Shown: positions 15,335-25,358, counted from the first letter of the stretch. The stretch: 64,000 nucleotides of DNA from Ruminococcus sp. (GCF_024691275.1 NZ_JAILNU010000023.1:1-64000); one strand, 5' to 3'. The notes: generated from the sequence alone by a model not told the origin. Made by a program: numbers and translations.

Positions 15335-18181
15335 ATGAGTAAAATCAAAAGAGCAGCGGCTATTGCAGTCAGTCTTTCGTCGATGTTTTCAGCTGTGAAC
15401 TTCACGACCCTCTCGGAAGTCACAACTGCGGCGGGAATACAGGCTGTGTTCTATGTAGCCCCTGACGGAAGTGACAGCGGCGACGGTTCTATAGGCTCAC
15501 CGTTTGCTACGCTGGAAAAAGCCCGTGATGCAGTGCGGAAGATCAACGGCAGCATGAGCGGCGATATCGTAGTGTATCTCCGCGGCGGTGATTACCGCAT
15601 CACCAAGCCTTTTGAGTTTGACACAAGGGACTCAGGAAGCGGCGGATATACCGTAAGATACGAGGCGTATGAAGGCGAGACTCCCGTTATCAACGGTGCT
15701 CAGAAGGTAACAGGCTGGAAGAAGTACAACGACAAGCTGTGGGCGGCTCCTCTCGACCGCGACATCAAGCTGCGAAATCTGTATGTAAACGACCGCCGTG
15801 CCAATATGGGCAGCGTTCAGGTGCAGGCAAAAGGCGGATACGGTGACTACTACATTCAGGCAGGTCAGGCGGACTGGGCTTGGGATTCGGGCAAAAAGAG
15901 CGACGGTATCGTCTATGATGCAGGCTCAATACCGCGAATAACTTCAAACTTCGACGATCTCGAAGTTGTCAACGGCACAACATGGAACGAGAATATCGTA
16001 TGCTCCCGTGATATCAAGTACGACGGCGGCAGCATGATACTTCTGCTTCAGCAGCCCTATGGCGCTATTGCTCAGACTCCCGGTTGGGGAGCAGGCTTCA
16101 CAACAAACGGCACTCATACAATATATAATGCCTTCTCGTTCGTGGACAGCGAAGGCGAGTTCTTCTTCGACAAGACTGCCAAAACTCTGTATTACTATCC
16201 GAGAAGCGGCGAGGATATGACTTCTGCCGATGTTGAAGCTCCTGTAGCTGACGGACTTATAAAAATAGCGGGCAATTCTACAAGCGACAGGGTTGAAAAT
16301 ATAAGCTTCAGCGGGATAACCTTCGCAAATACGGATTATCAGCTCACAGATGTGGCAGGCTCGCACGGTAAGACTACCTGTCAGGCAGCTCAGACCTATA
16401 CGGCTTTTGCCGATTCAAACTGGCATTCCAAGAACTACGAAATGGTAGATACTCTGCCTGCGGCTATACATATCACCAGCAGTGATAACATAAATCTCAC
16501 AGGCAATGTTGTAAAGCATACAGGTGCAGACGGTATCTCCATGACAAATGATGTTATCAATTCCGAGGTGCGCGGCAACTTCGTTACCGATATCACTTCC
16601 AGCGGTATCACAGTCGGTCACCCGCAGCACATCTATATAGGCGATAAGACGAACAGTAACCGAGAGAAGTTCCCAAAGGGCGTTGAGGGCATATGCAAAA
16701 ACGACCTCATCACCGAGAACCTTCTCTATGACATAAGTGTCGTACACGGTTTCGGCGGCTGTGCAGCAATAACAGCATACTTCGTTGACTCTGTGAAGAT
16801 ACTGAGCAATACAATTGAAAAGACCGCATATAACGGCATACATCTCGGCTGGGGCTGGTGCAACTTCAAGGACAGCACCACCTGCCGCGACAATCAGATA
16901 TGCTACAACAGAGTTATCAACTCGCTGAATCGTCTCCATGACAGCGGAGGAATCTATACTATCGGTCAGATGCCGGGAACTATAATCAACGAGAACTACG
17001 TTCAGGGAATACCTGCGGGAGGTCCGGGCTGGCCGACATACGGTCTTCACAATGATGAGGGCACGACCTATATCGAGGAGAACGACAACGTTCTTGAAAT
17101 AAGCCCTAATGTTACATACACTATCAACTGCGAGGAGTACGGCGACAAGCACCACCTCACTATCAAGCGTACATATGCTACAGTAAATAAAATGGGCAAG
17201 AACCCGCCGTACAGCGATATCGACACTCCTATAGTCGTTTCCGATAACGTATGGCCGTTTGCACAGTATAAGATATGCCTCAACTCTGGTATATCCGATA
17301 CTTACCGCGGAATGATGCCTTCATGGCTCAAATCCGCAGCAGATTATGCTTTCCCTGCAAGCTGCGCAACTACCTGCGGCAGCAAGCTTCCTGTCAGAAA
17401 GGTCGATGGTACTGTATGGATAGCTCCCGACGGCACAACAAGCTTCAAGGCAGGAGCAGATATGACCAAGGCTAACGGCGGAGCAGGTACCATAAAAACT
17501 CCTTCAAAGGAAGGCGATTACAAGATATACGTCCTTGATGCGAGCGGTAAGGTGCTAAGCAAGTCGGGACATATCCTCCGTGTAAGCGGCAGCGGTGATG
17601 CAGGTGACGTGATCGAGGCTGAGAGCTGCTATTACAAGTCAGGCATCGACACCGAGAACTGTTCAGAGGGCGGAAGCGATGTTGCTTACATCGAAAACGG
17701 CGACTACATTGGCTTCAAGGACATTGACCTTACAAGCGCAACAGATATCGACTTCCGCATTGGTTCAAACGGCGCTGCAGCTGCACTTGAAGTACGCCTT
17801 GATGCTCCCGACGGCAAGCTCATTGGAAAAATGGACATCAAGAGCACAGGCGGCTGGCAGAAATGGACAACTCAGAACTGCAAGATAGATGCAACTTCGG
17901 GCAAGCATGATGTTTACTTCGTATTCACAGGCGGCGAGGGCTATCTCTATAACGTGAACTGGTGGAGACTCAACAAACCTGCGGAGGAATACATACTCGG
18001 CGATCTTAACGGCGATGAGATCGTGGATATCTATGACCTGACACAGATGCGCAGAGTTGCTGTTGAGGGCGATGCAGAGCGTTTCGGAGCAGCTGATATC
18101 AACGGCGATGATACTATTGACGAAGCTGACCTGATACTTCTGAAGAAGTTCATCATGGGCGAGATAAAATCATTTGACTGA
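15335..18181 (+). CDS. Cellulosomal right-handed beta-helix enzyme (GH141-like) with CBM6 and dockerin
   Basis: A 948-residue secreted protein. Signal peptide about 1-33. The parallel beta-helix catalytic region (about 36-640) begins FYVAPDGSDSGDGSIGSPFATL. It includes LRNLYVNDRRA and many Asn/Gly-rich coils such as DNINLTGNVVKHTGADGISM. A CBM6/35-like module follows (about 760-885, DVIEAESCYYKSG ... NVNWWRLN). The C-terminal dockerin is DLNGDEIVDIYDLTQMRR ... DINGDDTIDEADLILLKKFIMG. The order beta-helix, CBM6, dockerin matches the layout known for a GH141 xylanase of Clostridium thermocellum. GH141 and xylan activity are inferences; a pectin-acting beta-helix enzyme is the alternative. Confidence 0.8.
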   Translation: MSKIKRAAAIAVSLSSMFSAVNFTTLSEVTTAAGIQAVFYVAPDGSDSGDGSIGSPFATLEKARDAVRKINGSMSGDIVVYLRGGDYRITKPFEFDTRDSGSGGYTVRYEAYEGETPVINGAQKVTGWKKYNDKLWAAPLDRDIKLRNLYVNDRRANMGSVQVQAKGGYGDYYIQAGQADWAWDSGKKSDGIVYDAGSIPRITSNFDDLEVVNGTTWNENIVCSRDIKYDGGSMILLLQQPYGAIAQTPGWGAGFTTNGTHTIYNAFSFVDSEGEFFFDKTAKTLYYYPRSGEDMTSADVEAPVADGLIKIAGNSTSDRVENISFSGITFANTDYQLTDVAGSHGKTTCQAAQTYTAFADSNWHSKNYEMVDTLPAAIHITSSDNINLTGNVVKHTGADGISMTNDVINSEVRGNFVTDITSSGITVGHPQHIYIGDKTNSNREKFPKGVEGICKNDLITENLLYDISVVHGFGGCAAITAYFVDSVKILSNTIEKTAYNGIHLGWGWCNFKDSTTCRDNQICYNRVINSLNRLHDSGGIYTIGQMPGTIINENYVQGIPAGGPGWPTYGLHNDEGTTYIEENDNVLEISPNVTYTINCEEYGDKHHLTIKRTYATVNKMGKNPPYSDIDTPIVVSDNVWPFAQYKICLNSGISDTYRGMMPSWLKSAADYAFPASCATTCGSKLPVRKVDGTVWIAPDGTTSFKAGADMTKANGGAGTIKTPSKEGDYKIYVLDASGKVLSKSGHILRVSGSGDAGDVIEAESCYYKSGIDTENCSEGGSDVAYIENGDYIGFKDIDLTSATDIDFRIGSNGAAAALEVRLDAPDGKLIGKMDIKSTGGWQKWTTQNCKIDATSGKHDVYFVFTGGEGYLYNVNWWRLNKPAEEYILGDLNGDEIVDIYDLTQMRRVAVEGDAERFGAADINGDDTIDEADLILLKKFIMGEIKSFD

Positions 18182-18190
18182 ATATAATTC

Positions 18191-18223
18191 TAAGGGAACG
18201 TCTTTGCGGCGTTCCTTTTTTTG
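18191..18223 (+). terminator. Intrinsic terminator
   Basis: Stem AAGGGAACG / CGTTCCTT with a short loop, followed by a run of seven T, directly after the beta-helix gene. Confidence 0.85.
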
Positions 18224-18245
18224 TATCGGGCATTTTTCTGCTGAT

Positions 18246-18274
18246 TTGACGGCATCGAAAAAAAGTGGTATAAT
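18246..18274 (+). promoter_or_regulatory. Sigma-A promoter for the GNAT-carrier pair
   Basis: TTGACG (18246-18251), 17 bp, TATAAT (18269-18274). The start codon at 18308 follows with GAAAGGAAAG as the ribosome-binding site. Confidence 0.8.
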
Positions 18275-18307
18275 CTATTTTGCAGATAATGCGAAAGGAA
18301 AGATTAT

Positions 18308-18763
18308 ATGGAAAAGAATATCAATATACGTCAAATGAAAGCTGATGACCGCGATGAAGTCATTGCTATGATGAGAGTTTTTTACGATTCACCTGCGGTC
18401 ATTCACAAGTCATCGGACGAGATACTTATGCGCGATTTTGATGACTGTGTCGGAGATACGCCGTTTCTCCGCGGTTTTATGCTGGAATTTGACGGCGATG
18501 CCGCAGGCTATGCCATGGTATCGCTGGGGTATACCACAGAGTACGGCGGAGTTTGTGTATGGCTCGAGGATCTCTATATAAAGCCTGAATACCGCCGTTT
18601 TGGGATTGCCTCAGAACTGCTGGCATACATTGAAAGGGAATTCCCCGATGCTGTCCGCTTCAAGCTTGAAGTAGAACAGGAGAACGAGCCTGCATACGCC
18701 TGCTATTTCCGCGGCGGCTACAGAATGTCGGATTACGGGCTTATGACAAAGGAGAACGTATGA
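18308..18763 (+). CDS. GNAT-family N-acetyltransferase
   Basis: A 151-residue acetyltransferase. The acetyl-CoA loop is KPEYRRFGIASELLAYIE (about residues 98-115). The C-terminal AYACYFRGGYRMSDYGLM is typical of the fold. Its last four bases overlap the start of the next gene (ATGA), so the two are translationally coupled. The substrate is unknown. Coupling to an anion carrier might mean that it modifies a transported compound, but this is speculation. Confidence 0.85.
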   Translation: MEKNINIRQMKADDRDEVIAMMRVFYDSPAVIHKSSDEILMRDFDDCVGDTPFLRGFMLEFDGDAAGYAMVSLGYTTEYGGVCVWLEDLYIKPEYRRFGIASELLAYIEREFPDAVRFKLEVEQENEPAYACYFRGGYRMSDYGLMTKENV

Positions 18764-19872
18764 AGCAGGTTACGAAATTTTTCAGATCGCAGCCCGTACT
18801 TGCTATAGCTTTCGTTCTTGCAGTCATTACCATGTTCATTATACCTCCTGATAAGAAGTATATTGGCTACTGCAACAGAACTGTACTGATAGAGCTTTTT
18901 GCACTCATGGCGGCAGTTGCAGGACTTCGCAGCATAGGCATATTTGATTCAGTGACAGGAGTGCTTCTCCGTAAGACGGGAACTGTGCGGCGATTGGGAG
19001 CATTTCTGACGCTGATAACCTTTTTCAGTGCCATGGTGGTTACCAATGATGTGGCACTGATAACATTTGTCCCATTGACGCTGCTTATCTACGGAAGTAT
19101 TAAAGACAGCCGAAGCCTTATAATAACAGTCGTTCTTGAGACCGCAGCCGCTAATCTCGGCAGTATGATGACACCTGTGGGAAATCCTCAGAATCTCTAC
19201 CTGTACGATGAATTCGGACTGACCGCAATGACCTTCCTGAGAACGATGCTTCCTGTAGGAACTGTGGGACTTGCTGTTGTTATGCTGCTCTCGTTGCTGC
19301 TTCCAAATGATAAGTGCGAAGCTCCCAAGCCTGAGAAGATCAAAGTCCTGAAGCTGAAGGCGGCAGTATACACAGGTTTGTTTTTGTTGTGTATCGCGGC
19401 TGTGTTCAGAGTAATACCTGATTGGGTGTGTCTTGTTGCAGCAGTTCTGGCAGCCGTTGTGTGCGATATAAAGCTGCTTACAAAGGTGGACTATGCTCTG
19501 CTTGCAACTTTTGTGTGCTTTTTCGTTTTTGTGGGAAATATCGCACGTATCGAAACAGTCAGCAGTTTTTTCAGAGATATCCTGTCAGGCAGGGAGCTCA
19601 TAGTCGGAGCGCTCTTGTCACAGGTCATAAGCAACGTTCCTGCGGCAGTAATGCTTGCAGGCTTTACCAAAAACGGAACGCAGCTTCTTCTCGGAGTGGA
19701 TATCGGCGGCTTTGGAACGCTCATAGCTTCATTGGCGAGTCTTATATCCTTCCAGCTCTATCGCAAGTCCGAGATGGCGCAAGCAGGCAGATATATGGTG
19801 GTATTTTCAGCAGTAAATTTTGGACTTCTCGGTCTTATCCTCGGAGTGCAGCTGATTATTTCTAGCTTATAA
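18760..19872 (+). CDS. SLC13/ArsB-type (ion-transporter superfamily) permease
   Basis: A 370-residue protein with about 10-11 hydrophobic segments. The motifs MVVTNDVALITFVPLTLLIYG and NLGSMMTPVGNPQNLYLY are characteristic of the ion-transporter superfamily (DASS/SLC13, CitMHS, ArsB). The second, PxGNPQN, is the substrate-binding hairpin, and a matching hairpin occurs late (SQVISNVPAAVMLAGF). Carriers of this type move di- or tricarboxylates, arsenite or sulfate. The specific ion cannot be assigned. It shares an operon with the GNAT gene. Confidence 0.85.
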   Translation: MKQVTKFFRSQPVLAIAFVLAVITMFIIPPDKKYIGYCNRTVLIELFALMAAVAGLRSIGIFDSVTGVLLRKTGTVRRLGAFLTLITFFSAMVVTNDVALITFVPLTLLIYGSIKDSRSLIITVVLETAAANLGSMMTPVGNPQNLYLYDEFGLTAMTFLRTMLPVGTVGLAVVMLLSLLLPNDKCEAPKPEKIKVLKLKAAVYTGLFLLCIAAVFRVIPDWVCLVAAVLAAVVCDIKLLTKVDYALLATFVCFFVFVGNIARIETVSSFFRDILSGRELIVGALLSQVISNVPAAVMLAGFTKNGTQLLLGVDIGGFGTLIASLASLISFQLYRKSEMAQAGRYMVVFSAVNFGLLGLILGVQLIISSL

Positions 19873-19881
19873 AGAATATTA

Positions 19882-19912
19882 AATGCGGCGGTAAACTGCC
19901 GCATTTTTTTTG
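19882..19912 (+). terminator. Intrinsic terminator
   Basis: Stem AATGCGGC (19882-19889) / GCCGCATT (19898-19905) followed by eight T. Confidence 0.9.
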
Positions 19913-19964
19913 CGTAATAATCCTTAAATATAGTTATTGAATTATTAAATCTTTCTTAATTCTA

Positions 19965-20083
19965 TTGACATTATATGCAATTGTGAATATAATTTTAATA
20001 TACAATTCATTTAAGGCATATAGATAAAATATAATAGTATTTATAATTGCCGCATGAATTAAGGTTTGTGCGGCTTTTTTATG
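19965..20083 (+). promoter_or_regulatory. Consensus promoter plus terminator-like leader hairpin of the M13 peptidase operon
   Basis: TTGACA (19965-19970), 17 bp, TATAAT (19988-19993) is a perfect consensus promoter. The transcribed leader contains GCCGCA (20049-20054) / TGCGGC (20069-20074) followed by six T (20075-20080), which is an intrinsic-terminator shape, about 30 bases before the start codon at 20112. GGCATA (starting about 20015) could pair with TATGCC (about 20080) as a competing outer stem. Attenuation is inferred; the sequence features are visible. Confidence 0.6.
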
Positions 20084-20111
20084 CCATGATAATAAGAATC
20101 GGAGGATAAAA

Positions 20112-22127
20112 ATGCGAAATTTCAAGAAGCTTCTTGCGCTCCTGCTGACTTGTTCGTTATCATTGGGAACTTTCGGCTGCGTGGAGAAGTCAGATGCTGA
20201 AAAATCTGACGGTGATACCGCAGTCAGCAGCGAAGGAAATGACATATCAGCCAAAAAGGCGGAAAAGCCGCGTCTTCAGGACGATTTCTATGACTATGTG
20301 AATTACGATACACTGATGGATATGGAGATACCTTACGGTGAAGATTCGGTGGCTCTTTTCAGCTTTAATGATTCGATCGACCAGGCGAAGGAAATGATAA
20401 AGGAGATCGGCACAAGCAAGGAAAAATTCACGGCTGGAAGCAATGAGCAGCTCGTTCATGATGCATATTGTCAGTTCCTGGAGTACAAGGACGACGGCTA
20501 TGCCGAAAAGATAATCATGGACAACTGTGACCGCATACGTGCTGCTGAAAATATACAGGAGCTCTTTGAGGTCTGGGGCGACCTTGCACGGAATTACGGA
20601 GCAGACTCCATTATTCAACTGAGTGTCCGCAGGGACTACAAGGACGGTTCGAGATATTCCCTTTACAATTCACCTGTAAACAATTTCTTTGATTCTTCGA
20701 TAAAAAAGCTCCATGAGGAAAGCCAGGAGGCAAGTAAGGCGAATGCTATTGCGCGTGATATGCTCCGAGCTCTGGGTGACGACTATGAGACTGCCAATGA
20801 AAAGGGCAGACAGATGGCTTATCTGGGAATATATATTGCCGATGCCACAGATGTTGATCTGAAAATGGATCTCGATCTCGCAATAAGTCTGGAGCGCATA
20901 AGCTTCAGCGAGTTTGACAGCATCTTGTCAAACCTTGACGGCTCGGCAGTTGAGATGTTTTTCGGAGATGCCGAAAAGTACACGGACGGTATCTATGTCG
21001 CTGACAAGGGACAGCTCGAAAAGATCAACGAGCTCATAACAGATGATAACCTTGAAAGATGGCGTACATACCTCCTCTCAAGCTATCTTTACTCCTTCTG
21101 TGAGTACATACGCAGCAGCAATGAAATATTTGCCGAATATGCTCCTGAAAGCAAGAAAGAGCAGGACGAACAAGCTGCGGGCTTCGTAATGGATCTTTGT
21201 GCCGATCAGTTGAGCGAGCTGTATGCGGAGAAGTACTATACTCCCGAGCTCGATGAAGCTATCCACGGTCTCTTTGATGACATTATATCAAGTTATGACG
21301 AACTTATCACGAAGGCTGACTGGCTCTCTGAGGAAGCGCGTACTCTCCTGAAAAAGAAGCTCCATAACATTATACTTATCACTACACCTGTGATGCATAA
21401 GACAGCCCCTGCCGATGCAAAGCTTATCGGCAGAAATAAATTTGAGACTGTTATAAATTTCCAAAAGGAGTTCATCAGGAAGTCACTGGAAAAACTGCCC
21501 AAAAAAGTGGACAGGGACGTGCCTGATATGCTTTCCATGGATTACAACGCGCAGTATCTCCCATGCAACTCAATAAATATAACAGTTGCTATCATGCAGA
21601 AGCCGATGTTTGATGTCAACGGCAACCGCGCAGAAAATCTTGGCGGACTGGGCTTCGTCGTAGGTCACGAGATAGGTCATGCTTTTGATTCCACACTCAT
21701 GCAGTACAATGCAGACGGAGACTATGATCCCGAATGGCTGCCCGAGACTGACCGAAAGGCTCTCAAAGAAAGAGCAGATGCTCTTACCGAGTACTACAGC
21801 AAGTACACTATCATGGAGGTCTACCACGTTGACGGAGAGCTTACAAACGGCGAGAACTACGCGGATATCGGAAGCATGGAGTGTATAACGAATCTCCTTG
21901 ATGACAAGGCTGATCTTGAGAGAATGTTCAAGCGCTATGCTGAGAGCTGGTGTAGTCTTGCTGTGGATAAATCGGGTATAGATCAGGTACTGACCGATGA
22001 GCACAGCCCTGAAAAGATACGTGTAAATGCTGTCCTTTCTTCAAACAGCAAATTCAACGAGGTGTTCGGACTGAAAGAGGGCGACGGAATGTACACAGCT
22101 CCCGAGGAAAGGGTAAGCAGGTGGTAA
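20112..22127 (+). CDS. M13-family zinc metallopeptidase lipoprotein (neprilysin/PepO-like)
   Basis: A 671-residue lipoprotein. The signal peptide ends in a lipobox (LGTFGC, Cys near residue 23), so the enzyme should sit on the outer face of the membrane. The C-terminal catalytic domain has the gluzincin motif VGHEIGHAFD (His519, Glu520, His523) and ENYADIG with the third zinc ligand Glu581. The N-terminal helical lobe limits substrates to short peptides. It is followed after three bases by an ABC permease, suggesting a shared role in processing or exporting a peptide or lipoprotein. No substrate gene is seen next to it. Confidence 0.92.
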   Translation: MRNFKKLLALLLTCSLSLGTFGCVEKSDAEKSDGDTAVSSEGNDISAKKAEKPRLQDDFYDYVNYDTLMDMEIPYGEDSVALFSFNDSIDQAKEMIKEIGTSKEKFTAGSNEQLVHDAYCQFLEYKDDGYAEKIIMDNCDRIRAAENIQELFEVWGDLARNYGADSIIQLSVRRDYKDGSRYSLYNSPVNNFFDSSIKKLHEESQEASKANAIARDMLRALGDDYETANEKGRQMAYLGIYIADATDVDLKMDLDLAISLERISFSEFDSILSNLDGSAVEMFFGDAEKYTDGIYVADKGQLEKINELITDDNLERWRTYLLSSYLYSFCEYIRSSNEIFAEYAPESKKEQDEQAAGFVMDLCADQLSELYAEKYYTPELDEAIHGLFDDIISSYDELITKADWLSEEARTLLKKKLHNIILITTPVMHKTAPADAKLIGRNKFETVINFQKEFIRKSLEKLPKKVDRDVPDMLSMDYNAQYLPCNSINITVAIMQKPMFDVNGNRAENLGGLGFVVGHEIGHAFDSTLMQYNADGDYDPEWLPETDRKALKERADALTEYYSKYTIMEVYHVDGELTNGENYADIGSMECITNLLDDKADLERMFKRYAESWCSLAVDKSGIDQVLTDEHSPEKIRVNAVLSSNSKFNEVFGLKEGDGMYTAPEERVSRW

Positions 22128-22130
22128 GCG

Positions 22131-24593
22131 ATGAGACTGATACTTAAACATACATTCAAAAATATACTTGCACACAAGCTCAGGACGCTGCTGCTCCTTA
22201 TATGTATAACTGTATGCAGCTTTACGGCAATGATGTGTCTTGATATGAGCGGCTCGCTCAAGATCATAATCAGGGGAATGTTCACATCTTTTGCAGGCGA
22301 TGCCGATATGCAGGTAAGGACAAAATCACCTATCGGCGACGATTTTGCAGATGGAGCTCCTGACTGTACGGTACTTAAAATATCAGGTGTGAGCTGTTAT
22401 TTTGACAGACATCTTGATATTGACCTTTCTTATGTGAGACGTGAAAATATGGACGTTATAGGTCTTGAGCCTGATATTGCGTCAGAAATGCACCTTGTGC
22501 GAGACGGTATAGAAATAGGCGGAAAAAAAGTTGCTATCACCAAGCAGTTTTCAAAGGAATTCGGCTATGAGGTCGGCGATAAGATAATCCTTCACGGCGA
22601 AAGAGATATCCCTGTGGAGTTTACAGTCGGCTGCGTGGAGAAAAAGCAGGGATTTTTTGATACTTCGACCAATATGGTAATATCAATGGAGGATCTGAAG
22701 GAGCTTATACTGGCTGATGAACCTGAATGCGATCAGGCGTTTATTGATGTACATGATGATAGCAGGATCACCGAGGCTGAGAAATTCTTCAAGAAGAAAT
22801 ATCCTTCAGCCGATGTTAACAACTTCATGGAAAGCAAGGAGATGCGCGAACAGATACAAAGCATCACAAATCTCTTCTTTGTGCTCTTTGCGCTGTGTAT
22901 GCTGCTTGTTGTATTTGTGACCATATCCGTGAGCGAGAGAATGATAATCGAAAAGATGTCAGTGGTAGGAACCTTCCGAAGTCTCGGCATTTCCTCTAAG
23001 CTTACAACAACAGCTATGCTTATGGAGAATGCGCTGTACGGCTTGATAGGAGGAATCATAGGAGTGGTGCTTTATGCCTTTGTCAAAGAGCCGTTCTTCT
23101 ATTCCGTGTTCACTTTCAGTGCCAACGGAGATGACAACATAAAGCCTGATATACCGTCTGCAAGCGTAACTGTTATGCTTATCGTAGTGGCGTGTGCGAT
23201 ACTTATAGAGTGCCTTTGCCCGATCAAGGAGGTCGTCAAGGCAGTAAAGACATCTATCCGCGATATCATTTTCGATACGAAGGATACAGAATACCGTCCG
23301 AGCAGAACAGCTACTGTTTTAGGTATCATTCTTTTTGCAGTATCGGCAGTTACATTCTTCTTTAAGGACAGCTTTGTCATGAACATGATATGCTTTGTGA
23401 CATTTTTCGGAGCTCTTTCGCTGCTGTTCAATTATGTACATCGTTTCATAGCACGTCTGCTGGAAAAGCTTTTTGAAAAGCTGAACTTCCCTATAGCTCA
23501 CCTTGCGGCAGTGGAAGCGGGAGCGAAGAAATGCACGGTCGGAAGCTCTGTGCTCTGCGTAACAGCGGCTTCTGTAGCAATGGTAATATACATATTTGCG
23601 AATTCTCTTTCGATGCTTTACAGCTATCCTGTATACAAAACTGATGTTATAGCATCATTGAATGATGTTCAGATGAAGTATCTTTCCTATGTTGAGCAGA
23701 TAGACGGCGTTGATGATGTTGAGTTCATATATATTCGCAGTAATAAGGTAAAACTCAACGGAAAGAAAGTTGATATCATTGCATACGGCTGGAAAGACGG
23801 CGGATATGATATGTTCAATGCGTTTGATGGAGTTCCCGATACTATTGCCGATGACGAGGTAGTACTCGACAAGTTCCTTATGAAAAAGTACGGCATAAAA
23901 ACAGGCGATGAGGTTGAGATAGTATTCAACTGTGAAGGCTATATGCCTATTGAAAAAAAATTAAAAGTTGCAGGCAGGATAGAGAATGACTACAATGCAG
24001 CATCAGGAATATCGCTGGTAATATCAGAAAACAGCTACAAGAGCTTATTCAACGACCAACCGACTGATCTTCTTGTCAGCGGAAGCAATCCGGAAGCTCT
24101 CAAAAAGAGTATAACCGACCATTCGGGCGATTATGTTTATGACGTAAAAACCATAGATGAGTACAATGCGGATATGAAGCAGGAAAGAGCATCTTTAACT
24201 GCTATTATAACTATGCTCATAATCATTGGCGTGGGACTTACCTTTATTGGTATCGTCAGCAACCAACTCATCGGACTTGAAGGCAGAAAGCGTGAATGTG
24301 CGGTAATGACATCGGTAGCTATGCCAAGGAAGAAGCTCTCACGAATGTTCCTGCTGGAGAATTTCTTTGCTTCGGCAATATCTTTAGCAGTATCCCTGCC
24401 TACAGCCTTCTTTATGTCGAAGGTCTTCCTGCGTATAATGGAAGCACTGCAAATATATGTACCGCTTGATATAGAGGCAGGCAGATGTGCAGGCTGTGCG
24501 GCACTCCTGTGTCTGATATTCACACTGGTATCGCTGTTCCCGATAAGGGCATTGAAAAAAATGGATATCGTTACACAGCTGAAATACGAATAA
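22131..24593 (+). CDS. FtsX/MacB-type ABC transporter permease
   Basis: An 820-residue permease. An N-terminal helix (about 15-36) precedes a large extracytoplasmic region. A first FtsX domain of three helices spans about 245-375, and two further helices lie around 385-430. A second extracytoplasmic domain and a C-terminal FtsX domain of three helices (about 690-815) follow. This duplicated layout belongs to the type VII (MacB/LolE-like) mechanotransmission ABC family, which handles peptides, lipoproteins or bacitracin-type antibiotics. It lies between the M13 peptidase and its ATPase gene. Confidence 0.88.
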   Translation: MRLILKHTFKNILAHKLRTLLLLICITVCSFTAMMCLDMSGSLKIIIRGMFTSFAGDADMQVRTKSPIGDDFADGAPDCTVLKISGVSCYFDRHLDIDLSYVRRENMDVIGLEPDIASEMHLVRDGIEIGGKKVAITKQFSKEFGYEVGDKIILHGERDIPVEFTVGCVEKKQGFFDTSTNMVISMEDLKELILADEPECDQAFIDVHDDSRITEAEKFFKKKYPSADVNNFMESKEMREQIQSITNLFFVLFALCMLLVVFVTISVSERMIIEKMSVVGTFRSLGISSKLTTTAMLMENALYGLIGGIIGVVLYAFVKEPFFYSVFTFSANGDDNIKPDIPSASVTVMLIVVACAILIECLCPIKEVVKAVKTSIRDIIFDTKDTEYRPSRTATVLGIILFAVSAVTFFFKDSFVMNMICFVTFFGALSLLFNYVHRFIARLLEKLFEKLNFPIAHLAAVEAGAKKCTVGSSVLCVTAASVAMVIYIFANSLSMLYSYPVYKTDVIASLNDVQMKYLSYVEQIDGVDDVEFIYIRSNKVKLNGKKVDIIAYGWKDGGYDMFNAFDGVPDTIADDEVVLDKFLMKKYGIKTGDEVEIVFNCEGYMPIEKKLKVAGRIENDYNAASGISLVISENSYKSLFNDQPTDLLVSGSNPEALKKSITDHSGDYVYDVKTIDEYNADMKQERASLTAIITMLIIIGVGLTFIGIVSNQLIGLEGRKRECAVMTSVAMPRKKLSRMFLLENFFASAISLAVSLPTAFFMSKVFLRIMEALQIYVPLDIEAGRCAGCAALLCLIFTLVSLFPIRALKKMDIVTQLKYE

Positions 24594-24606
24594 AGGAGAG
24601 AGAACA

Positions 24607-25296
24607 ATGGCAAAGGTTATTGAAGTCAATAATGTATATAAATCATTCGGAAAAGGCGAGTCTATAACAAATGTGCTGTCAGGAGCTTCACTTTCGGTGG
24701 AGAATGGCGAGTTCGTGTCACTTATGGGCGCGTCGGGAAGCGGCAAATCCACGCTTCTGTATCTCATTGGCGGACTTGACAGGAACTTCGAGGGCAATAT
24801 CTCTATATGCGGAAGTGATATCGGCAAGATGAAGGAGAAGGCTCTTTCAGCGCTCAGACTGGAAAAGATAGGCTTTATCTTTCAGTTCTACAATCTTGTG
24901 CAGAACCTGAACGTCGAGGACAATATCCTGCTTCCGTCCAGCGTCAAAGGAAAGTCAAAGGCTGAGATGAAGGCAAAGCTCGACGAGATACTCAAGATAA
25001 CAGGACTTACCGAAAAGCGCAAGGCAAAGCCTGCACAGCTCTCAGGCGGACAGCAGCAGAGAGTTGCCATTGCAAGAGCAGTTATCGGCGATCCGGAGAT
25101 AATACTTGCAGATGAGCCGACGGGAAACCTTGATTCCAACGCAGGAGCTGAGATAATGAATCTCTTCTCGGAGATAAACAAGAAAAAGGGGATAACTATT
25201 TTACAGGTAACACACTCCGACAAGTGTGCTGCTTACGGTGACAGAGTTATCGAGCTCGTGAACGGAAAGACCGACATACATTCCGAAAACAGCTGA
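24607..25296 (+). CDS. ABC transporter ATP-binding protein (MacB/LolD type)
   Basis: A 229-residue ATPase. Walker A GASGSGKST (residues 41-49), signature LSGGQQQR, Walker B IILADEPTGNLD and the switch histidine in THSDKC are intact. Its start follows AAAGGAGAG and lies 13 bases after the permease stop. It pairs with the permease at 22131-24593 to drive an exporter or extracytoplasmic machine. Confidence 0.93.
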   Translation: MAKVIEVNNVYKSFGKGESITNVLSGASLSVENGEFVSLMGASGSGKSTLLYLIGGLDRNFEGNISICGSDIGKMKEKALSALRLEKIGFIFQFYNLVQNLNVEDNILLPSSVKGKSKAEMKAKLDEILKITGLTEKRKAKPAQLSGGQQQRVAIARAVIGDPEIILADEPTGNLDSNAGAEIMNLFSEINKKKGITILQVTHSDKCAAYGDRVIELVNGKTDIHSENS

Positions 25297-25308
25297 ATAC
25301 AATAAAAA

Positions 25309-25346
25309 TGCCCGAAAACAGCGGAAAAAAGCTGGTTTCGGGCAAT
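25309..25346. terminator. Bidirectional intrinsic terminator
   Basis: A 14-bp stem TGCCCGAAAACAGC (25309-25322) / GCTGGTTTCGGGCA (25331-25344) between the converging ABC operon and TetR gene. Confidence 0.85.
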
Positions 25347-25358
25347 ATTATTTGTGTA

